The notes beneath the pieces were generated by a model. That model was not told where the DNA came from, made no database searches, and saw nothing but the letters and a program-made list of their open reading frames with translations. Below are positions 63,646 to 64,000 of a DNA stretch of 64,000 nt, piece after piece. Source of the DNA: Solidesulfovibrio sp. (GTDB lineage: Bacteria; Desulfobacterota; Desulfovibrionia; Desulfovibrionales; Desulfovibrionaceae). A program made the position numbers and the translations under genes. How positions within the stretch are numbered: the stretch's first letter is position 1; the number at the start of each line of letters is the position of its first letter. The stretch lies in NCBI RefSeq assembly GCF_038562415.1, contig NZ_JBCFBA010000010.1, forward strand, positions 62,001 to 126,000, in the 5' to 3' direction.

Positions 63646-63954
63646 CTAATCCCAGCGCACGGCCGCTTCCGACGACTCGCCCCGGCCGGTGATGACCACC
63701 TTGCCGACCCGGGCCAGCGTCAGCCGCTCCCCCGGGGTGAGCACCCGGTCGCGGCCGTCGCCGGTGGCCGTCACCCAGACCGCCCCGCGACGGCATTCCA
63801 CCCGGCAGGCGCGCGTGCCGCAAAGGCTCAGGTACTTGCCCTGGCCCAGGCGCACGGTCAGGCTGCGCTCGGCCGAAAAAAGCCGTTGCCCGGCCTCGAC
63901 GGCCAGGCGCGCCAGGCGGTTGTCGCGAAGGCGCGCGAAAAACACGTCCAGCAA
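63646..63954 (-). CDS. DUF2917 protein
   Basis: A 102-residue (or longer) small protein of the DUF2917 type: LGQGKYLSLCGTRACRVECRRGAVWVTATGDGRDRVLTPGERLTLA is the family's beta-rich core. TTG at 63954 is the last start inside the window, but no ribosome-binding site supports it and the frame is open to base 64000, so the true start may lie outside. Function unknown. Confidence 0.75.
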   Translation of the reverse strand: MLDVFFARLRDNRLARLAVEAGQRLFSAERSLTVRLGQGKYLSLCGTRACRVECRRGAVWVTATGDGRDRVLTPGERLTLARVGKVVITGRGESSEAAVRWD

Positions 63955-64000
63955 TCCCGGCTTGACCGTAGCAAGCCGCCTGTCTTCCTTGATGCGATCC

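Noticed and set aside
1-64000. CRISPR arrays, rRNA genes, complete insertion sequences or prophage genes
   Set aside because: I looked for regular short repeats, transposase or integrase-like products and rRNA segments and saw none.

Overview
This is a high-GC bacterial chromosome segment, most likely from a sulfate- or sulfite-reducing Desulfovibrionaceae (Solidesulfovibrio/Desulfovibrio type). The reasons are the dissimilatory sulfite reductase genes dsrA and dsrB, five chemoreceptor genes in 64 kb, a hemerythrin, a complex-I-like energy-converting complex and Fe-S-rich redox enzymes. Most of the window is densely packed and strongly GC-biased. A few AT-richer gaps (about 2.7-3.4, 8.9-9.6, 36.2-36.5 and 62.3-62.7 kb) hold no convincing genes.

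Layout. 1-8.7 kb: a chemoreceptor 3' end, small proteins, a hemerythrin, a Phe/Gly-rich low-complexity protein, a chemoreceptor with a C-terminal sensor, metG and a RicT/PSP1 gene. 8.74 kb: tRNA-Lys(CTT) with promoter and terminator, followed about 500 bp later by a near-copy of the tRNA 3' end. 9.4-30 kb: the accessory locus of most interest. 30.3-33 kb: dsrAB and a collapsed dsrD. 33-38.5 kb: a repetitive Ig-like surface protein and a GH44 glycosidase. 38.8-47.7 kb: a chemoreceptor and a six-gene Ehr-like complex (group-4-hydrogenase-like but without Ni-Fe ligands). 47.7-64 kb: a secreted Cys-rich protein, a SLOG-like protein, a ParA-like ATPase, an aminotransferase, three chemotaxis genes, an FtsX/YbbP-type permease, an ECF sigma factor with a membrane partner, shikimate kinase, a PFK and a DUF2917 gene.

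The 9.4-30 kb locus joins two gene sets that I do not know to occur together. The first is an oxamate-carbamoyltransferase-type set (DUF1116/AllG, carbamate kinase, FdrA/AllF, DUF2877/AllH) with a GlcD/GlcF-like FAD and Fe-S oxidoreductase. The second is a core of the 'nitrogen starvation/Nit1C' family: a Sll0783-like protein, a radical SAM enzyme fused to its usual GNAT partner, and a Sll0787-type AIR-synthase-like protein. The usual nitrilase is absent and an amidohydrolase is present instead. A SsuABC-like importer, an OsmC protein, a KAS III-like enzyme, a small ferredoxin and LrgAB accompany them. One GAF/AAA+ sigma-54 activator sits in the middle. Good -24/-12 sites precede the 9.6 kb operon and both arms of the 26 kb divergent region. 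A GTTG-N4-CAAC element lies between the divergent promoters and recurs upstream of dsrA. I infer one regulon for anaerobic use of a ureido/carbamoyl-type nitrogen compound, with carbamoyl phosphate giving ATP, ammonia and CO2. The substrate is unknown.
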